Shown here: one piece after another, positions 13,701 through 23,639 of the stretch
Numbering within the stretch: the stretch's first letter is position 1
Layout of the letters: every line of letters begins with the position of its first letter
Assembly (NCBI GenBank): GCA_029465975.1
Contig: CM055753.1
Coordinates: forward strand, 13,533,306 to 13,597,305
Source: Dallia pectoralis
Lineage: Eukaryota; Chordata; Actinopteri; Esociformes; Umbridae
Direction: 5' to 3'
DNA: 64,000 nucleotides
Position numbers and translations under genes: made by a program
Notes under the pieces: generated by a model
Seen by the model: only the letters and a program-made list of their open reading frames with translations
The model's database searches: none
What the model was told of the DNA's origin: nothing

Positions 13701-15880
13701 CCCTTATTTACACTGGTCAACATTAGTAGAGGTTAGAACCCTTATTTACACTGGTCAATATTAGTAGAGGTTAGAACCCTTATTTACACTGGTCAACATT
13801 AGTAGAGGTTAGAACCCTTATTTACACTGGTCAATGTTAGTAGAGGTTAGAACCCTTATTTACACTGATCAATATTAGTAGAGGTTAGAACCCTTATTTA
13901 CACTGGTCAACATTAGTAGAGGTTAGAACCCTTATTTACACTGATCAATATTAGTAGAGGTTAGAACCCTTATTTACACTGGTCAACATTAGTAGAGGTT
14001 AGAACCCTTATTTACACTGGTCAACATTAGTAGATGTTAGAACCCTTATTTACACTGGTCAACATTAGTAGAGGTTAGAACCCTTATTTACACTGGTCAA
14101 CATTAGTATAGGTTAGAACCCTTATTTACACTGGTCAACATTAGTAGAGGTTAGAACCCTTATTTACACTGGTCAACATTAGTAGAGGTTAGAACCCTTA
14201 TTTACACTGGTCAACATTAGTAGAGGTTAGAACCCTTATTTACACTGATCAATATTAGTAGAGGTTAGAACCCTTATTTACACTGGTCAACATTAGTAGA
14301 GGTTAGAACCCTTATTTACACTGATCAATATTAGTAGAGGTTAGAACCCTTATTTACACTGGTCAACATTAGTAGAGGTTAGAACCCTTATTTACACTGG
14401 TCAACATTAGTAGAAGTTAGAACCCTTATTTACACTGGTCAACATTAGTAGAGGTTAGAACCCTTATTTACACTGGTCAACATTAGTAGAGGTTAGAACC
14501 CTTATTTACACTGGTCAACATTAGTAGAGGTTAGAACCCTTATTTACACTGGTCAACGTTAGTAGAGGTTAGAACCCTTATTTACACTGGTCAACATTAG
14601 TAGAGGTTAGAACCCTTATTTACACTGGTCAATGTTAGTAGAGGTTAGAACCCTTATTTACACTGGTCAACATTAGTAGAGGTTAGAACCCTTATTTACA
14701 CTGGTCAATATTAGTAGAGGTTAGAACCCTTATTTACACTGGTCAACATTAGTAGAGGTTAGAACCCTTATTTACACTGGTCAACATTAGTAGAGGTTAG
14801 AACCCTTATTTACACTGGTCAACATTAGTAGAGGTTAGAACCCTTATTTACACTGGTCAACATTAGTAGAGGTTAGAACCCTTATTTACACTGGTCAACA
14901 TTAGTAGAGGTTAGAACCCTTATTTACACTGGTCAATGTTAGTAGAGGTTAGAACCCTTATTTAGACTGGTCAATATTAGTAGATGTTAGAACCCTTATT
15001 TACACTGGTCAACATTAGTAGAGGTTAGAATCCTTATTTACACTGGTCAACATTAGTAGAGGTTAGAACCCTTATTTACACTGGTCAACATTAGTAGAGG
15101 TTAGAACCCTTATTTACACTGGTCAACATTAGTAGAGGTTAGAACCCTTATTTACACTGGTCAACATTAGTAGAGGTTAGAACCCTTATTTACACTGGTC
15201 AACATTAGTAGAGGTTAGAACCCTTATTTACACTGGTCAATATTAGTAGAGGTTAGAACCCTTATTTACACTGGTCAACATTAGTAGAGGTTAGAACCCT
15301 TATTTACACTGGTCAACATTAGTAGAGGTTAGAACCCTTATTTACACTGGTCAATATTAGTAGAGGTTAGAACCCTTATTTACACTGGTCAACATTAGTA
15401 GAGGTTAGAACCCTTATTTACACTGGTCAACATTAGTAGAGGTTAGAACCCTTATTTACACTGGTCAACATTAGTAGAGGTTAGAACCCTTATTTACACT
15501 GGTCAACGTTAGTAGAGGTTAGAACCCTTATTTACACTGGTCAACATTAGTAGAGGTTAGAACCCTTATTTACACTGGTCAACATTAGTAGATGTTAGAA
15601 CCCTTATTTACACTGGTCAACATTAGTAGAGGTTAGAACCCTTATTTACACTGGTCAACATTAGTAGATGTTAGAACCCTTATTTACACTGGTCAATATT
15701 AGTAGAGGTTAGAACCCTTATTTACACTGATCAATATTAGTAGAGGTTAGAACCCTTATTTACACTGGTCAACATTAGTAGAGGTTAGAACCCTTATTTA
15801 CACTGGTCAACATTAGTAGAGGTTAGAACCCTTATTTACAGTGGTCAATGTTAGAATAGGTTAGAACCCATCTTTACATC
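10762..15880. repeat. 38-bp minisatellite, 5.1 kb, about 134 copies
   Basis: Units contain TAGAGGTTAGAACCCTTATT and TACACTGGTCAACATTAG. Three main unit types differ at the same bases (GGTCAACATT, GATCAATATT, GGTCAATGTT) and occur in recurring order, suggesting block-wise amplification. It ends about 0.9 kb upstream of the psmg2 start codon; the last two units (15841-15880) are diverged. Stops in every frame prevent long reading frames. Confidence 0.97.
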
Positions 15881-16773
15881 GGTCACGGTCAATATTGGCA
15901 GTACAGGTTAAACGTCTGGTTCTTTACACTAGTATTGTCTAACATAGTCTAACCTAGGTCAGCATAGACAATTTACACCAGTTGTTTCTCTGTGTCCCTC
16001 CATTTGTCACACACAGACCACCAGCTACACAGCCTCCTGAACATGTTGATCACGCCCTACATTAGCATTTACACATACACAACCGCCAGGAGAATGGTAC
16101 AGAGCATGCTCGGTAATGCCGTCCGGAATACGAAATGACAAACATGAATAACAGATAGTAGACCTTTTAACTACTTGTGCATTTGATGCTATTGCATTGC
16201 ATAGTAGTAATACAACATACCCTTATTAAATAAAGTATACTACAAAACATAATTCTTACTTTAACATTATCTACCTATAGGTTGAAATGACTGAAAGACG
16301 CACACATGTTTTTGTCTGAAAGTAGAAAGAAAACCTAACTAAAGGAGGACGGTATAACTTTCCAAAACGTAATATTAAGACAGTAGGTATCAATATTAAA
16401 ACCCTACGCGGTCTGCGTCACCACGCCATCTGCGTCACTACGCCGTTTTCTTTAGTAGACCCGCAGAATCCCCCATCAGACAGGATGCATTTCCCTCTTT
16501 TATTCTGTTTTTTTTGGCCGATCAGTGGTACTTTCAAAATAATAACTTTCAAAAAGGAATTCTATTTTTTGTCAGGTCATAAACAAATGTTTCAAATGCT
16601 GACTTTAATAACAAAAATACAATATTTTATTCCGGCATCTGAATGGTGCAAAAAAAAGAACGCAGCAATTTCCAACAAAAGGCCCCTTTTTAGCGACCTA
16701 GAAACGAAAGTAAATAGGAATTACCTACAATCCAGCACACTAATTAATAGTATATTCAATCAAAACAGAGATA
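15881..16773 (+). promoter_or_regulatory. psmg2 upstream region and probable promoter
   Basis: Unique sequence between the 38-bp array and the psmg2 ATG. A GC-rich island near 16405-16465 holds two ATF/CRE-like TGCGTCA motifs and repeated ACGC-type segments in otherwise AT-rich DNA, a plausible core promoter or proximal element. No TATA box stands out. The exact transcription start cannot be read from the sequence. Confidence 0.4.
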
Positions 16774-19700
16774 ATGTTTGTGTCGGTAGAATGCTCTCCA
16801 CCGAGTTTCAAAGACTTTACCTTCATTATGGTGAGTGAACTGACATCCTCTATTTATGCTCCATCATCATTACAATTTTGGTAGATCAAATGTATTGATC
16901 ACTATTTGTGTGGATAAAGCAGTCATGTCTTGTGTTTTAACCCTTTTGTGGTGTTCAGGTCTGTGGGACCCGTTTTCATTTTTTATCAAAAGAAGAATTA
17001 TACAACTAATTATTACTCAGACTCATTGGCCTTGGCTCATTTTCTGTGAACATATATCATAACACATTTTCAATAACCACACACTGTACACCCCCCCACA
17101 CACACACATTTATATTACACTTACACTGAATGTTCAGAGCATGCTGGGTAATCTATTCTATCTATTCGGGGTTAATACAAGTGTGGAAATGGTATGTCCT
17201 GTTAGAACCTGCTGTTATTGTGTGTTTGTATAATATAAGTGTGAGTTTTGTGTTTCTGCATCTGCCATTCCCGCACAAGGTTGCCACATGTTGTAAAATT
17301 CCCGCACAATTTACCTTCTGTCTTGGGAACTAATAGTTATTTTTTCTAAATTGGCGACGGGACACGATAAATATACCCTTTGCCAGTGTGGTTTCTTATC
17401 ACAACTGATCAAGATTACTAAAATATTCACATCTCAAGAGGGCCAAGAGTCATTTTTATGATGTAGAGGAAGAGGTTTCAGAATGTGAGAATCAGGACCA
17501 GCCCATCAGCAGCTCACAAATGAAGGGTCTTCTTGCCCCAGAAATGAGCCACCTTGTATGGCTGACAATGTAACCAGGATGCAAAAAAACGAGTAGCACA
17601 TTAATTCTTAAATGTGATCTAACAAAGGTAGAGAGAAAATATTAACCATATATGCGGTTTATATTGCTTGTAATTGGGATGAAGTAAGCATCTGTTGCGT
17701 ATTCTAACATAAAATAGTTTGTGTTGAATTAAAAACCCAAAATATGCAGCGGGTCCAGCAGAATGGCTGAGTAACAAAAATATGAACACCACACGTAGTC
17801 AACTTCCAACTACAATAGAGTTTTAACCACATTTCACATCTGTGTGCAGCCTGCAGTCTCTGTTGGTAATGTGGGACAGCTCGCAGTGGATCTGGTTGTT
17901 TCTACACTCAACATGTGTCGAGTCGGGTATTTACACACTGACTGCCTGATTCCTATGGCAGGAAACAACCCCTATACAACCACTGCGGAAAACGATAATG
18001 GTCTCAATACCAGTGCGGAAGGTTAGTGGTGAAATAAGTCGGTTTACGGTCGAGATCTTGGTCCCAACATATTTCTTCGCTATATTATTGCTGCAGTCAA
18101 ATTTCCTAATTTATTCCCTCCATTTCATGATCAGTGTTTTCCTCTATGGACTTGAAGTTGGCAGTTCTTCAGATACGAAGCCCAATAATTCAGGTAATGA
18201 GAGTGGCAGTGCTATGAATGGATCCGTTAATTAAAAACAATTAATTATGCCAGAATAAGATGCCGGTGATCTTCGGGTCGGAGTTCTAGGAAATAACCAG
18301 TTTCAGACTTGGAATTAGGACATCAGTAAAAGCATGCTCACACTAGGAACAATCGATTTGAATGATCATCTCACCTGGAATTCCAAGCCTGATCACAGTC
18401 CAAATGTTTGTATTTACAGATCACGGTTCACATGTGTGGATTGTATGCTCTGTATTTACAGATCACGGTTTACGTAGATGTATTTTGTCAAGGAAGGATC
18501 AATATGGTTTCTAATTGCGCATTTTGAAGACAATTTAACAGAAGGTGTTTTCTATCCATTGCAGACAAAGTCCAAGAAGTTTCGTCAATTGCTGGTGTCC
18601 TGGATCAAAACCAGTGGTTTCTCTAAGACTGTTGTCTTGTCCAGCAGTCATGCTTACCAGAGAGATGATCAACAGCTGCTGGGGTAGGAAACTTGAAATG
18701 TCAACTGGACTATATCGGTTTCAGGTTTAGTCCTGGACTAAAAATATCTCTGTTAGGAATTGTTCAAAGACTAGGATTAATGTGTATGTCAGAAAACTTT
18801 CTACATTTGTCACAAATTACATAAGTGTGTAGGAGAGAACATGTACTGTGATTATCATCCAATCAGCATTCAGAATTAAATCCACCTGGTTTATGAGAAT
18901 GCAATAAGGAATAAGGGGGTGTGGTATATAGCTGATGCACCACGACTAAGGGCTCTATAGGCACAACATATCGATTTTAAAGGTGCACTGTACTGTATAA
19001 AGTGTATATTACCAAGCCCTTGTTGATGGCATTCTTGCAGTATGTCTCAGAATTCTAACTTTCCAGTGTATAAGAGACTGTATACCCTGTGCTTGCAATG
19101 GGACTGTAATAGAACACTGCATCATCATAATGGGACTAATGTTGTCATAGAACACTGCATCTAATGTGTGATATTCCATCTTGTGTTCCTTTGTCTCAGC
19201 ACCTCCCTGCGCTATATGCAGACTCCCTCCATGCAGAAGGAGACTGGGGACTGTCTGAAGGAGATGAACTGGAAGGAGATGGAGACCATCTCAGCTTTCC
19301 CTGGAGTCAGCGACTCAGTACAGCGGGTTTATATGCCTGGGGGAGGTATCACTAAGGGCCTCTTCACTGCCAGGTATACCAGATGACTGGTACCAGATGA
19401 CTGGTACATGGTTTAAACAGTGGCTGGTAGGGGTCTGGTACCAGATGACTGGTACATGGTTTAAACAGTGGCTGGTAGGGGTCAGGTACCAGATGACTGG
19501 TACATGGTTTAAACAGTGGCTGGTAGGGGTCAGGTACCAGATGACTGGTACATGGTTTAAACAGTGGCTGGTAGGGGTCTGGTACCAGATGACTGGTACA
19601 TGGTTTAAACAGTAGGATGTATTTAAATAAATGTTTGTTATATCATGTGGATCTCATACTCAACTTATAAGATACTATGTAACTTGAGGTAAAGCTGTTT

Positions 19701-20715
19701 TAAAGGCCAAACAAGTAATAATGTCTATTTCTCTAAATGTTTTTCTCTATGTATTTCTGTTCCAGCTGTGCTATGGACATTCCTCTGGCAGTTGTTCTTA
19801 TCTTCTGCTCAGAGGGAGACAACATTCCTGATGCCATCTGTCTCCTCAATCACATGAACACCTGGCTCCACCTGGTAGACACACCTGTAAGTACAGTGGC
19901 ATGGCTCCACCTAATGGACACACCTGTAAGTACAGTGGCATGGCTCCACCTGGTGGACACACCTGTCAGTACAGTGGCATGGCTCCACCTGGTGGACACA
20001 CCTGTCAGTACAGTGGCATGGCGCCACCTGGTGGACACACCTGTAAGTACAGTGGCATGCCCCTACAAGTGTATCTGACCTATGGGTCTTCTTGCTGTAG
20101 CTGTGAGACAAGTAATATATGGATGAGATTCAGCTTCACTGAGTTAAACATATATTATGCCAGTTCCAGCATACACGTTCTGTCTGTACTGCCCCCTTCT
20201 GGGAATGAAACCATTATACCTGCAAATGAACACATTACATTTACAAGATCTGTATTAAACACCACATTCAGGCACCTTCACCCCATATTCAATTTATAGA
20301 TGCAATTTTATATTTCCAAATAAAGACTACAACAATTTTTTTTAAAGTGAATGGTTCTTTCCAATGTCACAATAGGTTGTGTTTTAGAAGTCAAAATCTA
20401 TTTTAATGAAAAGCAAAAGTTATACAGAACCTCAATGTTAATTTTACACTCACTTGACTAGAAATGTACTCGGTTACAAAAAATAACTGGAGGGTATATT
20501 TGGTCACATGGCACAGTGAGAACCCTCTGAAAATGTCTCCAACAGCAGAATATGTTTGACAGAGAAACAGAACCCTGTAGTGGTCAAGTGTGATTAATTT
20601 GTGTTTAATACAAAACTGTTTTGTTTGTATGCAGAACCAGACGCAACCAAAATGGAGAATACCAGCATCATGGAGACTTCTCTTTGGCAGTGGCCTCCCC
20701 CCTGCTCTATTTTGA
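16774..20715 (+). CDS. psmg2: proteasome assembly chaperone 2 (PAC2), 7 exons, 260 aa
   Basis: Coding exons: 16774-16830, 17850-18021, 18135-18193, 18565-18683, 19200-19373, 19766-19886, 20635-20715. All introns are GT-AG and the joined frame is open (783 nt; human PSMG2 is 264 aa). Diagnostic segments: PAVSVGNVGQLAVDLVVSTL and DCLIPMAGNNPY (exon 2), VVLSSSHAYQRDD (exon 4), LRYMQTPSMQK and MPGGGITKGLF (exon 5), FCSEGDNIPDAICLLNHMN (exon 6), WRIPASWRLLFGSGLPPALF (exon 7). The start MFVSVECSPP aligns with the human N-terminus and is followed by donor GTGAGT. PSMG2 pairs with PSMG1 to scaffold assembly of the 20S proteasome alpha ring. Minisatellites begin at the donors of exons 5 and 6; the exon 6 array reaches into coding sequence. 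The gene converges on ptpn2. Confidence 0.95.
16937..17794. mobile_element. possible non-autonomous piggyBac-like relic in psmg2 intron 1
   Basis: A TTAA (16937-16940) is followed by CCCTTTTGTGGTGTTC and, further in, GGGACCCG. The other end reads, reverse-complemented, GTGTGGTGTTCATA and, further in, GGACCCGC. TTAA plus a TGTGGTGTTC/GGACCCG inverted terminus fits piggyBac-type elements of fish. An internal stretch (about 17460-17560) could read DVEEEVSECENQ, like an acidic transposase N-terminus. The right-hand TTAA is not visible, so the end may be damaged. It lies wholly within the intron. Confidence 0.4.
19374..19614 (+). repeat. 48-bp minisatellite starting at the psmg2 exon 5 donor, 5 copies
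   Basis: The array begins in the donor itself: exon 5 ends CCAG, then GTATACCAGATGACTGG, and each 48-bp unit carries a donor-like CAGGTACCAGATGACTGG or TGGTACCAGATGACTGG. Other unit parts include GGTTTAAACAGTGGCTGG. 48 is divisible by 3, so one frame is open, but the frame continuing from exon 5 hits TGA in the first unit. Confidence 0.93.
19766..19886 (+). CDS. psmg2: psmg2 exon 6 with a donor-spanning tandem repeat
   Basis: Acceptor TTCCAG ends at 19765. The exon encodes the conserved FCSEGDNIPDAICLLNHMN helix region and ends WLHLVDTP before donor GTAAGT at 19887. The last 24 nt of the exon belong to a 39-bp tandem repeat that continues into the intron. The first donor gives the protein length expected for the family. 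Later donors would add 13-residue blocks (VSTVAWLHLMDTP and variants) in frame. Confidence 0.9.
19863..20060 (+). repeat. 39-bp minisatellite spanning the psmg2 exon 6/intron 6 junction, 5 copies
   Basis: Each unit includes GGCTCCACCTGGTAGACACA (or a close variant), CCT, a GTAAGT or GTCAGT donor, and ACAGTGGCAT. Copies 1, 2 and 5 have GTAAGT; copies 3 and 4 have GTCAGT. 39 nt is 13 codons, and the exon frame stays open through the array as VSTVAWLHLVDTP-like repeats. Confidence 0.96.
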
Positions 20716-20731
20716 ACCACCCAGTGTTTAG

Positions 20732-20742
20732 AATAAAATAAA
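20732..20742 (+). terminator. psmg2 polyadenylation signals (two overlapping AATAAA)
   Basis: Two AATAAA hexamers (20732-20737 and 20737-20742) start 17 nt after the psmg2 stop codon, implying a very short 3'UTR. Another array begins exactly here. Confidence 0.7.
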
Positions 20743-20890
20743 TGGACTTCTGTAAAGTACTATGGTGTTTCTCACATCCACAATCATATATTCTGCACTT
20801 CTGTAAAGTACTATGGTGTTTCTCACATCCACAATCATATATTCAGCACTTCTGTAAAGTACTATGGTGTTTCTCACATCCACAATCACA
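20742..20890. repeat. 51-bp minisatellite, 3 copies
   Basis: Units contain ACTTCTGTAAAGTACTATGG and TTTCTCACATCCACAATCA. It starts at the psmg2 polyadenylation signal. Confidence 0.93.
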
Positions 20891-21007
20891 CACTAACACG
20901 ACTGCTAAATTCCCATTACCCCAGAGGGTAAACTTCCCTTTAACAAAGTCTTTAGGTGGAAAAAGAATAGAACCTCTCCAATGCTTTTAAGGGAAGAACT
21001 GAATTAC

Positions 21008-21276
21008 CCTAACCCCTTAACCCTGAAATGTGCCTGGTGCTCCCCCTAAGCCTAACCCCTTAACCCTGAAATGTGCCTGGTGCTCCCCCCTAAGCCTAAC
21101 CCCTTAACCCTGAAATGTGCCTGGTGCTCCCCCCTATGCCTAACCCCTTAACCCTGAAATGTGCCTGGTGCTCCCCCCTAAGCCTAACCCCTTAACCCTG
21201 AAATGTGCCTGGTGCTCCTCATTAAGCCTAACCCCTTAACCCTGAAATGTGCCTGGTGCTCCTCATTAAGCCTAAC
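21008..21276. repeat. 44-bp minisatellite, 6 copies
   Basis: Units contain GAAATGTGCCTGGTGCTCC and AAGCCTAACCCCTTAACCCT. Confidence 0.93.
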
Positions 21277-21771
21277 TCTAACCCCAAACCTAAATCAGAT
21301 TTTTAATATAAACTTTGAAGTCTTAAATAACCTCTGGTGTCCATGTTCATGTCTCTGGAGGGAATGTGTGGTCCAAATGGCACTTTTTTTAGTGCACTGG
21401 TTTGACCAGAGCTCAGAACTCTTATTTAAGGTAATTGGTGCTGTTTGGAACATTGTCAACAGGATGTGGTATTTTCAGATGGTTTTGTATCCGCATTCCT
21501 TTCCAGAAAGGCTTGGCCAGTTTCAACTTTTCCAGGCAGCAGCATTTCCTTTAGTGACCTGATACAATCGTAGATCTCCGCCATACAGTTAGTAACTTGA
21601 TACTGTCGTAGATCTCCACTACAATTTGAATCTTACTACCTGTGAAAGTTTTTCACAGACAGTTGCTAAAAAGATTGGTTCTAGAAAAATACATATTGGT
21701 TTGCAGTTTTACTCATTACGATACTTGCCAGGAATCCTGGGTCCTCCTGAAAATATACAACTGGGCCCCCT
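21277..21771. other. unique sequence between convergent genes
   Basis: Contains a diverged copy of the TAGTGCACTAC/GACCAG dispersed motif (about 21365-21450), a short direct duplication with TCGTAGATCTCC at about 21567 and 21607, and nothing gene-like. Confidence 0.5.
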
Positions 21772-22916
21772 CATTTAAATGACATTATCAAGATCAGTGG
21801 GCCCTCCCCCTTATTTAAATGACATTATAAATATCAGTGGGCCCTCCCCCTCATTTAAATGACATTATAATGATCAGTGGGCCCACCCCCTTATTTAAAT
21901 GATATTATCATGATCAGTGGGCCCTCATTTAAATGACATTATCATGATCAGTGGGCCCTCCCCCTTATTTAAATGACATTATAAATATCAGTGGGCCCTC
22001 CCCCTCATTTAAATGACATTATAAATATCAGTGGGCCCTCCCCCTCATTTAAATGACATTATAAATATCAGTGGGCCCTCCCCCTCATTTAAATGACATT
22101 ATAATGATCAGTGGGCCCTCCCCCTTATTTAAATGACATCATGATCAGTGGGCCCTCATTTAAATGACATTATCATGATCAGTGGGCCCTCATTTAAATG
22201 ACATTATCATGATCAGTGGGCCCTCCCCCTCATTTAAATGACATTATCATGATCAGTGGGTCCTTATTTAAACGACATTATCATAATCAGTGGGCCCTCA
22301 TTTAAATGACATTATCATGATCAGTGGGCCCTCCCCCTCATTTAAATGACATTATCATGATCAGTGGGCCCTCCCCCTCATTTAAATGACATTAACATGA
22401 TCAGTGGGCCCTCCCCCTTATTTAAATGACATCATGATCAGTGGGCCCTCATTTAAATGACATTATCATGATCAGTGGGCCCTCATTTAAATGACATTAT
22501 CATGATCAGTGGGCCCTCATTTAAATGACATTATCATGATCAGTGGGCCCTCCCCCTTATTTAAATGACATCATGATCAGTGGGCCCTCATTTAAATGAC
22601 ATTATCATGATCAGTGGGCCCTCATTTAAATGACATTATCATGATCAGTGGGCCCTCCCCCTCATTTAAATGACATTATCATGATCAGTGGGCCCTCCCC
22701 CTTATTTAAATGACATTATCATGATCAGTGGGCCTCGCCCTCATTTAAATGACATTATCATGATCAGTGGGTCCTCATTTAAATGACATTATCACAATCA
22801 GTGGGCCCTCATTTAATTGACATTATCATGATCAGTGGGCCCTCCCCCTCATTTAAATTACATTATCATAATCAGTGGGCCCTCCCCCTTATTTAATTGA
22901 CATTATCATGATCAGT
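21772..22916. repeat. 40/34-bp minisatellite, about 30 copies
   Basis: Units contain TCATTTAAATGACATTATCA and TGATCAGTGGGCCCTC, with or without an extra CCCCCT (40 or 34 bp). Each unit packs three palindromes: ATTTAAAT, TGATCA and GGGCCC. It lies just beyond the predicted ptpn2 polyadenylation site. Confidence 0.95.
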
Positions 22917-23617
22917 GTAATTTCAGTTGTTGTTAGGCAACTAGTTAATGCCAGTTTTATTTTGAGATTATATTCAGAAAAGGACCTAAGAACTTGACAA
23001 GTTCAAGCATAAGGAAAACTTAAATAATTTTTGCCATCTAAACCAAATCAATTACCTGTTCATTATTTTTTGTACATTTTTTTGTACACTATGTACATTG
23101 TGGAAACAGTTACACAACATGTCACTCAACTCTGTACACACACACACAGAAATTTCAAGTAATTTCTTATAAAAAAATATAACATTTCATTTTGCCCTTT
23201 AAAAAAGGTTTCTCCAAAAACTACGGGTATAAACAGCATTAGAGATTGGCGATGCATAGCAGGCATATATCAGCTCTGTTCATCTTAAACATAGACGGCA
23301 AAGCAACTCAAGATCAACAACACAGAAACAAGTAAGAAGTCTGAAATACTTAAGCAACCAAACCAATTGCAAACTTTGGTTCTGCATTATTGTAACTCTC
23401 CACTTGGGGGCAGTTGAGGTCTTCATAGCTGGTGCGTTCATGTGTCAAACGTTCCTCCTTTAAAGAATGTTGATGCTCCTGCTGTAAACAGTTTTTCAAG
23501 AAAGGGTTGAATTGGAGAGATGGATTGGTGGACCAGGGCATCCAGGACCAGGGCATCCAGGACCAGGGCACCCCAGTAGTCGTCCGATGTGAATGGAGCA
23601 GAAACCATAGTGATCGG
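22917..23617 (-). other. ptpn2 3' untranslated region (predicted)
   Basis: Unique sequence downstream of the ptpn2 stop codon on the minus strand, ending near an AATAAA. It includes a CA microsatellite near 23139-23148 and a three-copy 16-bp repeat near 23535-23575. Open frames here are not conserved. Confidence 0.6.
22956..22961 (-). terminator. ptpn2 polyadenylation signal (AATAAA, minus strand)
   Basis: TTTATT on the plus strand, about 660 nt beyond the ptpn2 stop codon, followed on the minus strand by GT-rich sequence (CTAACAACAACTG side). Best candidate, not proven. Confidence 0.5.
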
Positions 23618-23639
23618 TTAGCTGTCACTGGTTCTCGCC
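23618..23639 (-). CDS. ptpn2: ptpn2 terminal exon, nuclear-isoform tail
   Basis: Minus-strand acceptor TTTTTTGGTTGTAACAG ends at 23640. Joined to exon 9 (ending AAAAG) it reads R-A-R-T-S-D-S-stop, aligning with the human TC45 ending. The alternative ER-anchored TC48 tail (WLYWQPIL-type hydrophobic segment) was looked for in intron 9 and downstream and not recognised. Confidence 0.8.

Noticed and set aside
16485..16838. 117-aa plus frame at the psmg2 start
   Set aside because: It covers exon 1 in the wrong frame; MFVSVECSPP from 16774 aligns with the PSMG2 N-terminus and joins exon 2 in phase.
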